DNA of 56,824 bases from Cacconaster sp964598495 (GTDB taxonomy: Bacteria; Bacteroidota; Bacteroidia; Bacteroidales; UBA932): the NCBI GenBank assembly GCA_964598495.1, contig CAZRBY010000011.1, positions 1 through 56,824 on the forward strand, in the 5' to 3' direction. Positions within the stretch are counted from its first letter, which is position 1, and each line of letters starts with the position of its first letter. Shown piece after piece: positions 1-8,170 of this stretch. The translations under genes were made by a program, and so were the position numbers. A model generated the notes under the pieces. That model did no database searches, had not been told where the DNA came from, and saw nothing but the letters and a program-made list of their open reading frames with translations.

Positions 1-72
1 TAAGAGAGATCATAAATTGGTAAAATAATAACATTGTCTGGTCGCACAATTTTAAGGCCTGATTTGAGAACT

Positions 73-108
73 AAAAAGCCCTTACGCGTAAATGTGTGGG
101 GGCTTTTT
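73..108 (+). terminator. Intrinsic terminator, probably bidirectional
   Basis: A 9-base arm AAAAAGCCC (73-81) pairs with GGGCTTTTT (100-108), followed by a T-rich stretch. It probably ends a gene lying to the left of the window. The A-run before the left arm means it could also act on the minus strand. Confidence 0.7.
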
Positions 109-298
109 CGTTTTCCATTACTGATTTCTTAAAGGAATTGCTACTCAGTTTTTGAAGCAATTTTAAAATTACAGGGGACAAATTTTAAATTTGCAGGAAA
201 AAGCTTCAAACGAAAGTCAATTTCAATCAGGGGGACGGTTCAGAGTTGCCGGAAAAATCAACCTCTACTTTGACTCTATTATCTTATTCACATGTCGA

Positions 299-347
299 AA
301 CTACACTTTTCAAAAGATATTTGGGACTAAAATATACACTTTTCAAA
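299..347. repeat. 49-bp direct repeat, copy A
   Basis: This copy matches 763-811 at 46 of 49 positions by eye. Each copy is itself built from two occurrences of ACACTTTTCAA about 33 bp apart, separated by an ATTTGGG-containing spacer. The function is unknown. It lies upstream of the AAA/DUF4143 ATPase pseudogene. Confidence 0.75.
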
Positions 348-564
348 TTATAGTGGGGAATTGCAAAATACAACTTTGTATTTGTATGGATTTTGGGTAT
401 GGCATAAATTTTAAAAATCATTAAACAGCAAACCGATCGTGGCTTACAACTATCTGGAAATCATCTGTTTGGAAAACGATGATATGCGTATAATATGATT
501 TATTGGAAATGTTTCTGTGATAAAGATCGGACTATCAATGAAATAAAGGCTAAAACGACATTCG

Positions 565-605
565 TATAACTTTGGCAAACTTGAAGCGTTTTTGCCGAAG
601 TTATA
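565..605. repeat. Dispersed inverted repeat (hairpin), copy 1
   Basis: Arm TATAACTTTGGCAAA (565-579) pairs with TTTGCCGAAGTTATA (591-605) across an 11-base loop, all 15 positions pairing if one G-U is allowed. There is no T-run, so it is a poor terminator. A second element with the same TTTGGCAAA / TTTGCCGAA core and the same 11-base loop length lies at 3938-3966. Confidence 0.6.
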
Positions 606-762
606 TGAGGATTTCTTGCTTTGCAGAGAAACCATGTTGTTAAAAACAAAAGGAGAAATAGGGCTTTACAGCAAATGATTATTATCTAAATCCAAAGTTC
701 AACTTTGTTTTTACATGTATGTCTAAAGTATAACTTTCGATTTTCATGAATTTTGAGTCCGG

Positions 763-811
763 AACTACACTTTTCAATAGAAATTTGGGGCTAAAATATA
801 CACTTTTCAAA
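763..811. repeat. 49-bp direct repeat, copy B
   Basis: This is the second copy of the element at 299-347, with three mismatches. It ends about 270 bp before the start of the ATPase pseudogene. Confidence 0.75.
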
Positions 812-1082
812 AATCGTAATGTTCCAAAAAATCAAAATTTTCTGTTTTTTTGGACTTAACAGTCAAAATTGGGCTTTAAGTCGTATGGTATAATACCTAA
901 ATTAGGATATTTTCCACTTGTTCGTATTTACATTTACAAAAGCAGGACACCTTGTGCTAGTGTGCAAAATTTATTTTCTGATTATTTGCCAAATAACTAA
1001 AAAGAAAGTATCCTTTAGCAAAACTTTTAAAAATCGAAAGTTTCGATAAAGTAAGGCGTAATTTGTTAAGTATCCGGAGAAT

Positions 1083-2303
1083 ATGGGAACACTTATCAGT
1101 CGTAAAAACTACATTCAGCAACTGGAAAAGTTGAAAGAGAGGCATATTATTAAAGTTATTACTGGTTTGAGGCGTTCCGGTAAATCAACTTTGTTGAATA
1201 TGTTTGCCGATCAAATCATGGCTTCCGGCGTACCTGCAAGTAGAGTGCGTCAATACAACTTTGAGAGGCCGATTTTTCCTAAAGAATATACTTGGCGTGA
1301 TATCTATAAAGAGATCATTTAAAAAACGGACAAGGATAATATGAATTATATTTTTCTTGATGAGCCTCAACAAATTCCTGCATTTGAACGACTCATAGAT
1401 GCACTTTTTGTAGAAACTAACATAGATCTGTATGTAACAGGGTCGAACGCTTATTTCTTATCAGGTGAAATCGCCACTTTGCTTACAGGTCGTTACATTA
1501 CTATTCATATATTACCGTTTTCATTTTCTGAATTTATTGAAAGTCAAAAAGATACAACACTTGGCAAACATGAGCTCTTTAATTATTACCTTTATGAAAC
1601 TTCCTTGCCTCAAGGTGTTTTATTGCGCGATCAAGGAGCAGATATTCAAAATCGATACCTTCAGGATGTTTACAACACCATTGTGGAAAAAGACATACGG
1701 CAACGCTATAACATTCAGAATATGAGGGGTTTTGACAACCTAACGAAGTTTCTGATGGGAAGTATCGGTAGTGCAGTGTCACCCAATAGCATCTCAAAAG
1801 CGATGAAGCAAGACAACCAAAATATTCACCACAATACCGTTGAAAAGTATATCGAATATTTGGTAAATTCTTACCTCTTTTATCAGGTAAACCGCTTTGA
1901 CATAAAGGGGAAACAGCAACTTGCCACAAAAGAAAAATACTACTTGGCAGATATCGGTTTTCACAATCTAAAGTTGGGAAAGTTTCAATATCAGGATGTT
2001 GGACATATTTTGGAAAACATTGTGAATCTCGAATTCAACAGGCGAGGACACCAAATTTGGATTGGAAAAATAGGAGAATACGAAGTCGATTTTATAGTGA
2101 GAAATGCGCTGAACAGATTTGAATATTACCAAGTAACTTGGTCAATATCAGACCCCAACACTGCTGAGCGGGAAATCCGTCCACTAAAAGCAATTGACGA
2201 CAACTACCCTAAATACATTATCTCCACTGACCTGATAACCACCGAAATAGATGGAATTGAGCACATAAATATAGTAGATTGGTTATTGGATGAAAAGCAA
2301 TAA
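1083..2303 (+). pseudogene. AAA ATPase with DUF4143 domain, interrupted by an in-frame stop
   Basis: The reading frame matches the common bacterial AAA_14/DUF4143 ATPase layout. A Walker A motif GLRRSGKST lies near residues 28-36. A Walker B-like IFLDE and an LYVTGSNA sensor segment follow, and the C-terminal part resembles DUF4143 with a PD-(D/E)XK-like end (GEYEVDFIV). A TAA codon at 1320-1322 splits the frame after IYKEII. The downstream half continues in the same frame, restarting at ATG 1341, so a single nonsense substitution is the simplest explanation. Two separate polypeptides from 1083-1322 and 1341-2303 are possible. They would divide Walker A from Walker B, so a working ATPase is unlikely. 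Confidence 0.8.
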
Positions 2304-2322
2304 AAACTCGGACAGATAGCAG

Positions 2323-2356
2323 TAAAAAACCGCCCTTGCACACCATGGGCAAGGGC
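2323..2356 (-). terminator. Terminator-like hairpin downstream of the metallopeptidase gene
   Basis: Arms GCCCTTGC (2332-2339) and GCAAGGGC (2349-2356) are perfectly complementary. On the minus strand they are followed by a T-run (A-run 2324-2329 on plus). It sits between convergent genes. The CCGCCCTTGCACA text is shared with the terminator at 4002-4039. Confidence 0.6.
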
Positions 2357-2486
2357 AGATTATGATTTTCTGGCACTGATATTTTAAGTCTTAAATGCCA
2401 CTTCCAATGGCTTCACCAAAAATCTATCCGACAAGTAATGATCCTATACTCAATATTATAGGACAATTACTACGAACTATATTATT

Positions 2487-3224
2487 TTAATTTGCTAAAG
2501 AACAGTGGTTATGTTCGGAGTCATAAATGGTATGGTTTATTATTGCTTGTTCTATTTCATCATAAGACATATAAATCTCTTTTTTAAAAGTTTTATACTC
2601 TTCAGTCGCTTTGGGAGAGTCAAACACTGAATACTGCCAATCATATAATTGCCATCCCAATCCATGATTAATGGTTTTCATATCGGTTTCTCTTTCAAAA
2701 CTACGTTTACCCTTTTTAGTCATATAGTGAGTAGCTAGTTGGATCATGCCCACAAAATTTTTTGTTTCATAGTGAGCAATGTGAGCCAATTCATGACCAA
2801 TTGCTCCAACTTGCGCATTGAAAGGCGCTTCATTCAATAGAATACAGTCACACTTTGGATTATTAGTAATAAGAACGCAATACTTCCTTTCTCTTGAGAA
2901 CAGACTAAAAAAATTAGGTAGTGCAGCCATAGTGGTTGGTCCTGCTAAATATTTGAAAGTTATTGTTGTGTTTATTAACTCAGGATAATATGATAAAGCG
3001 ATAAAAGATTGCATCTCATATTCAGGGAGTATTTTTTTGTTCTTTCCGTACAAGAACCATAAACTATCTACTTGTTGTTCTGTCAAGGGCGTCAAGATTC
3101 TACTGCTTGCCTTCATATCAAACAGTACACTTTCCCTATCATTGGCCAACGACAAAAGGATTGCACTGTAACCAATCCATGCGATAATCACAACAATAGT
3201 TTTTAATGTGCGTTTGTGTTTCAT
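2487..3224 (-). CDS. Membrane-anchored zinc metallopeptidase (HELAH)
   Basis: The product has 245 residues. It begins with a basic N-terminus and one hydrophobic segment (about residues 8-27), consistent with an uncleaved anchor and the rest outside the inner membrane. H144-E145-L146-A147-H148 is a classic HExxH zinc site. FERETD (176-181) could supply the third, glutamate ligand (E179 or E177), as in gluzincin-type enzymes. I do not recognise the exact family, so the substrate is unknown. It stands alone on the minus strand, convergent with the ATPase pseudogene. Protease activity is inferred from the zinc motif only. Confidence 0.7.
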   Translation of the reverse strand: MKHKRTLKTIVVIIAWIGYSAILLSLANDRESVLFDMKASSRILTPLTEQQVDSLWFLYGKNKKILPEYEMQSFIALSYYPELINTTITFKYLAGPTTMAALPNFFSLFSRERKYCVLITNNPKCDCILLNEAPFNAQVGAIGHELAHIAHYETKNFVGMIQLATHYMTKKGKRSFERETDMKTINHGLGWQLYDWQYSVFDSPKATEEYKTFKKEIYMSYDEIEQAIINHTIYDSEHNHCSLAN

Positions 3225-3419
3225 GATGAAAATTATAGTGTTAACGTGATAACATATAGACTATCAATGCCACAGTAAAATCAAATCTATGGGAGCTGGT
3301 TAATTATGTGTTGATTTTGCAATTCCGGGAAAAATAATGTTCGCCCTTTCCCTTCCTTTTTTATAGTGACAATGATGTTTGCTACTGAATAGGCAAGTAC
3401 CATTATTCGCCTTTATTTC

Positions 3420-3764
3420 TTAATCCTCCTCTTCCGGCGAGGCCCTTAACACCAACAACGCATCGTCTTGCCATCTAAGTGGCACTGAAAGCGTACCGCG
3501 AACGGTTATCTTTTCACCGGGAGAAGGGGTTGAATCATGGCCAACCACCATCAATTCTTTAGTGCCATCGGTCAAAATAAAACCGGAAAGACCAAACATG
3601 GAAATACTTTTAGTGACTTCACCTTTTACCAATACTGTCTTGTCCTCATATTTATTCGTATTCTCGTAAAGTTCTGATATTTTAACAGGGACAATCTTAC
3701 CGCAACTTGCGGTGAGCAGCAATAACGCTATTGCAGTAACTAAAATAGAGTAATTTTTCTTCAT
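3420..3764 (-). CDS. Small OB-fold-like lipoprotein (paralogue 1)
   Basis: The 114-residue product has a signal peptide ending in the lipobox LTASC (Cys20), so it is probably a lipoprotein. The mature part has the pattern of a short OB-fold (tRNA_anti-like): KISELYENTNKYEDKTVLVKG, then a strand containing GFILTDG, then GEKITVRGTL. This resembles small periplasmic OB-fold proteins that bind ligands or tune envelope processes. No catalytic residues are evident. A paralogue of identical length lies at 4772-5116. The 3' two-thirds of the two genes are almost identical in DNA while the signal-peptide end differs. Confidence 0.7.
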   Translation of the reverse strand: MKKNYSILVTAIALLLLTASCGKIVPVKISELYENTNKYEDKTVLVKGEVTKSISMFGLSGFILTDGTKELMVVGHDSTPSPGEKITVRGTLSVPLRWQDDALLVLRASPEEED

Positions 3765-3937
3765 GATATTTAAATAATAAGTTTATTAAACAATGTAATC
3801 GGCTCAATAAAGCAGTGACTTCATTATTCGAAAATACGAAAGCAAATATAAGGAAATTTAAGGGATACAGAGCTCTTGATGAGGTCAAAATATAGGTTTA
3901 TTCCGTTAGTCTGGTGAATGCAATTTCTAAGTACAAG

Positions 3938-3966
3938 TTTGGCAAATTCGCATTAATTTTGCCGAA
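3938..3966. repeat. Dispersed inverted repeat (hairpin), copy 2
   Basis: TTTGGCAAA (3938-3946) and TTTGCCGAA (3958-3966) flank an 11-base loop. Arms and loop length match the element at 565-605. The rest of the 3765-4001 intergenic stretch shows nothing else I can support. Confidence 0.5.
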
Positions 3967-4001
3967 GCTAGGGAAAAAATAATATCACGAAAATAAAACA
4001 T

Positions 4002-4039
4002 AAAAAGCCGCCCTTGCACATAGTGTGGAGGGGCGGTTT
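4002..4039 (-). terminator. Intrinsic terminator of the macrodomain gene
   Basis: Paired segments CCGCCC (4008-4013) with GGGCGG (4031-4036) and CACA with TGTG form a long hairpin. Read on the minus strand it is followed by TTTTTA. It lies 27 bp past the macrodomain stop codon. Confidence 0.75.
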
Positions 4040-4065
4040 CGATTAATCAGTTTAGTAATATTATT

Positions 4066-4581
4066 CTAGTCGTTTTCGGATAGTGATTCTATATAACAAT
4101 TGTAGACTTCGTTTCCGAAACAGGCCACGATGATTTTTTCGAAATCGGGGTTTTCTTTCAGGAAAGTCAACATTTCCTGTATGGCAATTTTGGAGGCGGG
4201 CTCAATTGGGTAACCGTAAGCTCCCGTGCTTATGGAGGGAAATGCGATTGACTTGATGTTGTTCTCAAGGGCCAATTTAAAACAGGATTTATAACAGCTT
4301 CTCAATTTTTCAGCTTCATTGTTATTCCCACCGCGCCAAATCGGGCCAACAGTATGGATCACATGCTTTGCAGGCAATTTATAGCCCTTTGTGATTTTAG
4401 CCTTACCGGTCTCACAGCCATTCAGGGTCCTGCACTCCGCAAGCAACTCGTGACCTGCTGCCCGATGAATCGCTCCATCCACTCCCCCACCACCCAATAA
4501 AGAATTATTGGCAGCATTCACGATAGCATCAACCTTTATTGTCGTGATATCGGCTTGGATTATTTCTATTTTGGATTTCAT
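4066..4581 (-). CDS. Macrodomain protein (ADP-ribose / O-acetyl-ADP-ribose hydrolase type)
   Basis: The 171-residue product is a stand-alone macrodomain of the usual length for the YmdB/MacroD class. The signature DAIVNAANNSLLGGGGVDGA near the N-terminus and SISTGAYGYPI near residue 117 form the ADP-ribose cleft in this family. NAANNS and GGGGVDGAI correspond to catalytic-loop residues in deacetylating members. Known members remove acetyl groups from O-acetyl-ADP-ribose or ADP-ribose from acidic side chains. It has no signal peptide, so it should be cytoplasmic. It lies between two duplicated lipoprotein genes, and I see no toxin or transferase partner next to it. Confidence 0.9.
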   Translation of the reverse strand: MKSKIEIIQADITTIKVDAIVNAANNSLLGGGGVDGAIHRAAGHELLAECRTLNGCETGKAKITKGYKLPAKHVIHTVGPIWRGGNNNEAEKLRSCYKSCFKLALENNIKSIAFPSISTGAYGYPIEPASKIAIQEMLTFLKENPDFEKIIVACFGNEVYNCYIESLSEND

Positions 4582-4771
4582 TTGATTGATATGTATTATT
4601 CGATTATAGCAAACTATTTCATTCTCCTCAAAACAGAAAGCAATAAGTTCATCTCATGGCAAGCAAGATGAACTTAATGAGCGGACTGAGCCAGTTTGTT
4701 TTATGTAAATCGCCCCTAGTTTATCTGGACAATTGAGTGTACTCCAGTTGGGCAGACAATCTCATTCTCCT

Positions 4772-5116
4772 CTAATCCTCATCTTCCGGCGAAGCCCTTA
4801 ACACCAACAACGCATCGTCTTGCCATCTAAGTGGCACTGAGAGCGTACCACGAACGGTTATCTTTTCACCGGGAGAAGGGGTTGAATCATGGCCAACCAC
4901 CATCAATTCTTTAGTGCCATCGGTCAAAATAAAACCGGAAAGACCAAACATGGAAATACTTTTAGTGACTTCACCTTTTACCAATACTGTCTTGTCCTCA
5001 TATTTATTCGTATTCTCATAAAGTTCGGATATTTTGACAGGAAGTATACGACCGCAACTTGCGGTGAGCAGCAAAAGCGCAACTGCAGCAACGAAAATGG
5101 AGGTTTTTTTATTCAT
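4772..5116 (-). CDS. Small OB-fold-like lipoprotein (paralogue 2)
   Basis: This is a 114-residue lipoprotein with lipobox LTASC, paralogous to the product of 3420-3764. The start is placed at the ATG of MNKKTS (5114-5116) because the longer frame adds residues before a normal signal peptide. From about residue 25 to the end the proteins differ at only a few positions. At DNA level the 3' roughly 270 bp carry about seven mismatches, while the signal-peptide halves diverge more. The fold reading is a short OB-fold, and the ligand is unknown. Confidence 0.7.
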   Translation of the reverse strand: MNKKTSIFVAAVALLLLTASCGRILPVKISELYENTNKYEDKTVLVKGEVTKSISMFGLSGFILTDGTKELMVVGHDSTPSPGEKITVRGTLSVPLRWQDDALLVLRASPEDED

Positions 5117-5432
5117 TTTAAGTCTATTTAATGATATTGTTTCAAGCATAATTTAGAAGCTTGTGCTGAATTATTTTCATTTGTTGGGCATAAGTCCAGA
5201 CAAGGTTTCTTATAAAAATCATCAGCTAATCCGGAAACAAATATAATATTTTTTAATGAATATAAATATAAACTTTCTGACCTAAGCATGCAAAATTCTT
5301 CATTGCCGATATGCAAGCATGTCGGTTTTTTTTATTCCCATAATCTTAACAGAAATGTCATTATATTGTAACCGATCTGCAACACTAATGGCAGACCTTT
5401 GTGGCGCAAACCAAAATGTAAAAATTGATTTT

Positions 5433-8129
5433 GTGGCAAACAAATTCTTATTTCTTTCCACGTTGCTATTAGCCTTCTCCGGAGCTATTCTGGCACAAAA
5501 CGGAACCATAACAGGCTCAATTGTAGACTCAAAAACCAAAGAACCGCTCATCGGAGCATCGGTTGTGATTGAAGGAACCAACAAGGGTGCAGCTGCAGAC
5601 TTAGACGGAAATTATATAATTCCCAGCGTTGCCCCGGGCACATACACGCTTATAGTCTATTACGTTTCCTATGAAACTGTCACAAAGAAAGGCGTTTCCG
5701 TCGTAAAAAATAAAGAAACCGAAGTAGATTTTCTGATGAACCCCGACGAACTCAACCTCGATCAAGTTGAAGTTGTAGCGAGGGCCAACCGCGAAAGCGA
5801 AAATATTTTGCTTGTGGAACAACGCAAATCGCTTTTTGCAATACAAGCAGTCGGTGCAGTAGAATTGTCGAGAAAGGGTATTGCCGATGCTCAGGCAGCC
5901 GTGGCGCAAGTGTCTGGAATATCGAAACAAGAGGGTGTTAAAAACGTTTTCGTGCGTGGATTGGGCGACAGGTATAACGCCACTTTACTGAATGGATTCC
6001 CTATTCCTTCGGAAGATCCGGAATATAAAAACATAGCGTTGGAATTTTTCGGAACCGATATCATTCAAAATATTGGAGTAAACAAAGTTTTTAGCGCATC
6101 ACACGTTGGCGATGTAGGCGGTGCTGTTATAGATATCTCTTCCAAAGAATTGACACAAGAGAGCGCGTTGGCCATCGATTTGTCCGCAGGAATTAACATC
6201 ACGGCGATAAAAAACGATTTTATCCGTCAAGATGGTTCCAATGATTTAGGAGTTGCAAACGTAAACCAACCCACTCAAAATCAGCATAATTTTACCAATA
6301 GTCTGGATCCTAAAAAGGTGTCGTTCCCACTTAACCACAGTTATGGAATATCGGGAGGAAAAATGTTTCACATTGGAAAAAAACGTAACCCCCTCTCATT
6401 TTTCGCGGTAGCTTCTCACGGAACAAGTTATTCCTATACAAAAGAAATTGTGCGCAACACCATCTCGAACGGAACCATTTTCCACGATCAACAGGGAGAC
6501 AAATATTCTCAAACCACCAATCAACTCGTTCTAGCCAACGCCAATTACGAAATGAACCATCGGCATAACATTAACTACAACTTCATGCTTGTTCATGTCA
6601 ATGACCAATATGTGGGAGAATATAGCGGTTTGCAGACCGAAGCTTTTCAGAGCAGTCCCGACTTTTCAGGTATAATCAGAAGGCAGCAAACTAATGATAA
6701 TCTTTTGCTGGTGAATCAACTTGTGTCAGATTGGAAATTATCCCGAATCACCGGATTAACCATAGGTGCAACCTACAACAGAGTAACAGGATTGGAGCCC
6801 GATCGTCGCGAGAACTATTTTACTCATCTTGAAGGAGCTCGCTATAATCTGACCAGAAGTAATCGCAACAAACGTTTTTTCTCCGATCTGAAGAACAATG
6901 ACTTTAATGTCAAAGCGGCGTTGTCGATAAAATTTAATGACAGATTCAATACTGAGAATTCATTCTTACAGGTAGGGTATGTGGGAAGATTTGTGAATGA
7001 TAAGTTTAAAGCGGTGGAATATAATTTTAGTCCGTTGGGAATGTCGGATTTTACTATGGAAGATCTGATTTTGGATCAATTGTATGAAGAGAATTTAAAG
7101 AAAGGTTTGCTGACAATGGCAACGGGAGAAACAAACTCTTACAAAGTATTGAAAAACATACATTCTGGTTTTGCGGAAGTATCATACCAGTTGGCTGAAA
7201 AATTGGCCGGAAATGCAGGTCTGCGAATGGACGTTGTCGACCTAACCGTTCATCATAATGTTACCCATGCCGCTCCCGGAAGCGAATCTATAAAGAAAAC
7301 CTATTTCTTACCGAGCTTAAACCTGAAATACGACATAAATGATAAAAACAGCTTGAGGTTGGGAATAGGTAAAACATATACCTTGCCGCAGTCTAAAGAA
7401 ATCTCGCCTTACCAGTATGTAAACATCTCTTTCGCGAGCCAAGGTAATCCTAACATCAGGCCGTCTGACAACTACAACGTGGATTTAAAGTGGGATTTCT
7501 ACATAACCAACAACGAACTCTTCTCGGTTACCGGTTTTTACAAGTATATACAAAATCCAATCGGACGTGTAGATCAGGGAAACTCGGCAGGACTCCTTAC
7601 CTATGATAATATAGGCAAGAGCGCCACTGTGAGCGGAGTTGAGTTTGAGTTTCGTAAAAATATTTTCAATCGGTACGATACTCAAGTTGAGAAATCAAAC
7701 CGTCTCTCTTTCGGATTGAATGCTTCCTATATCTATACCGATTTAATGCTCGATATAATCAACACGGAGCCTCGTAAAACCAAATTGGAAGGCGCATCTC
7801 CTTTTTTGCTGAATGTGGATCTATCCTATAATTTCAGAAAATCAGACAAAAACTTTATTGCATCACTCGTTTTTAACTATTTCAGCAATAGAGTACACAC
7901 TATCGGCACGAAAGGATTCAGAGATATTATTGAAGAGGGAGTTCCTACATTGGATTTTGTCGCTTCATACGGATTTACCAAGTACCTTTCCATTAACTTG
8001 AAAGCTGCCAACTTGCTTAATGCTGCTTATCGTCTGTCGCGGGAAAGCAATGTTTCCGACGAAAAAACAGTCTTGAATGAATTCAAAAAAGGACAAAAAA
8101 TCAGCCTCGGCATAAGCTATCAATTTTAA
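5433..8129 (+). CDS. TonB-dependent receptor with carboxypeptidase-regulatory-like domain
   Basis: This is an outer-membrane TonB-dependent receptor. After a signal peptide (ANKFLFLSTLLLAFSGAILAQ) comes a carboxypeptidase-regulatory-like beta-sandwich (TITGSIVDSKTKEPLIGA onward). A plug domain (VFVRGLGDRYNATLLNG) and a long beta-barrel ending in GISYQF follow. I place the start at GTG 5433 because it gives a normal signal peptide. Upstream in-frame starts (ATG 5388, 5319) would add an acidic extension. It is followed 41 bp later by a beta-helix lipoprotein gene, so the two probably form a surface binding/uptake pair. No SusD-type partner is present. The substrate cannot be read from sequence. 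Confidence 0.85.
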   Translation: MANKFLFLSTLLLAFSGAILAQNGTITGSIVDSKTKEPLIGASVVIEGTNKGAAADLDGNYIIPSVAPGTYTLIVYYVSYETVTKKGVSVVKNKETEVDFLMNPDELNLDQVEVVARANRESENILLVEQRKSLFAIQAVGAVELSRKGIADAQAAVAQVSGISKQEGVKNVFVRGLGDRYNATLLNGFPIPSEDPEYKNIALEFFGTDIIQNIGVNKVFSASHVGDVGGAVIDISSKELTQESALAIDLSAGINITAIKNDFIRQDGSNDLGVANVNQPTQNQHNFTNSLDPKKVSFPLNHSYGISGGKMFHIGKKRNPLSFFAVASHGTSYSYTKEIVRNTISNGTIFHDQQGDKYSQTTNQLVLANANYEMNHRHNINYNFMLVHVNDQYVGEYSGLQTEAFQSSPDFSGIIRRQQTNDNLLLVNQLVSDWKLSRITGLTIGATYNRVTGLEPDRRENYFTHLEGARYNLTRSNRNKRFFSDLKNNDFNVKAALSIKFNDRFNTENSFLQVGYVGRFVNDKFKAVEYNFSPLGMSDFTMEDLILDQLYEENLKKGLLTMATGETNSYKVLKNIHSGFAEVSYQLAEKLAGNAGLRMDVVDLTVHHNVTHAAPGSESIKKTYFLPSLNLKYDINDKNSLRLGIGKTYTLPQSKEISPYQYVNISFASQGNPNIRPSDNYNVDLKWDFYITNNELFSVTGFYKYIQNPIGRVDQGNSAGLLTYDNIGKSATVSGVEFEFRKNIFNRYDTQVEKSNRLSFGLNASYIYTDLMLDIINTEPRKTKLEGASPFLLNVDLSYNFRKSDKNFIASLVFNYFSNRVHTIGTKGFRDIIEEGVPTLDFVASYGFTKYLSINLKAANLLNAAYRLSRESNVSDEKTVLNEFKKGQKISLGISYQF

Positions 8130-8170
8130 TACTAACAATAAGAAAAACTAATTTTTTAACTATTATCACA

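Larger units (their letters stand above)
109..1082. other. AT-rich non-coding stretch with degenerate repeats
   Basis: No convincing gene is visible in this kilobase. The open frames are short, lack recognisable domains and overlap the repeats. It contains two copies of a 49-bp direct repeat (299-347 and 763-811), a strong 15-bp-arm hairpin (565-605), and looser variants of a TACAACTTTGT-like word near 368 and 695. It reads as decayed intergenic DNA in front of the broken ATPase gene. Confidence 0.6.

Noticed and set aside
191..424. A 77-codon frame near the left edge.
   Set aside because: It runs through the 49-bp repeat and has no domain or signal peptide. The peptide repetition (YTFQ twice) simply reflects the DNA repeat.
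2487..5116. A defence island reading of metallopeptidase, macrodomain and broken ATPase genes.
   Set aside because: The genes are not in one operon, there is no nuclease or sensor partner, and the duplicated lipoproteins have no known link to phage defence.
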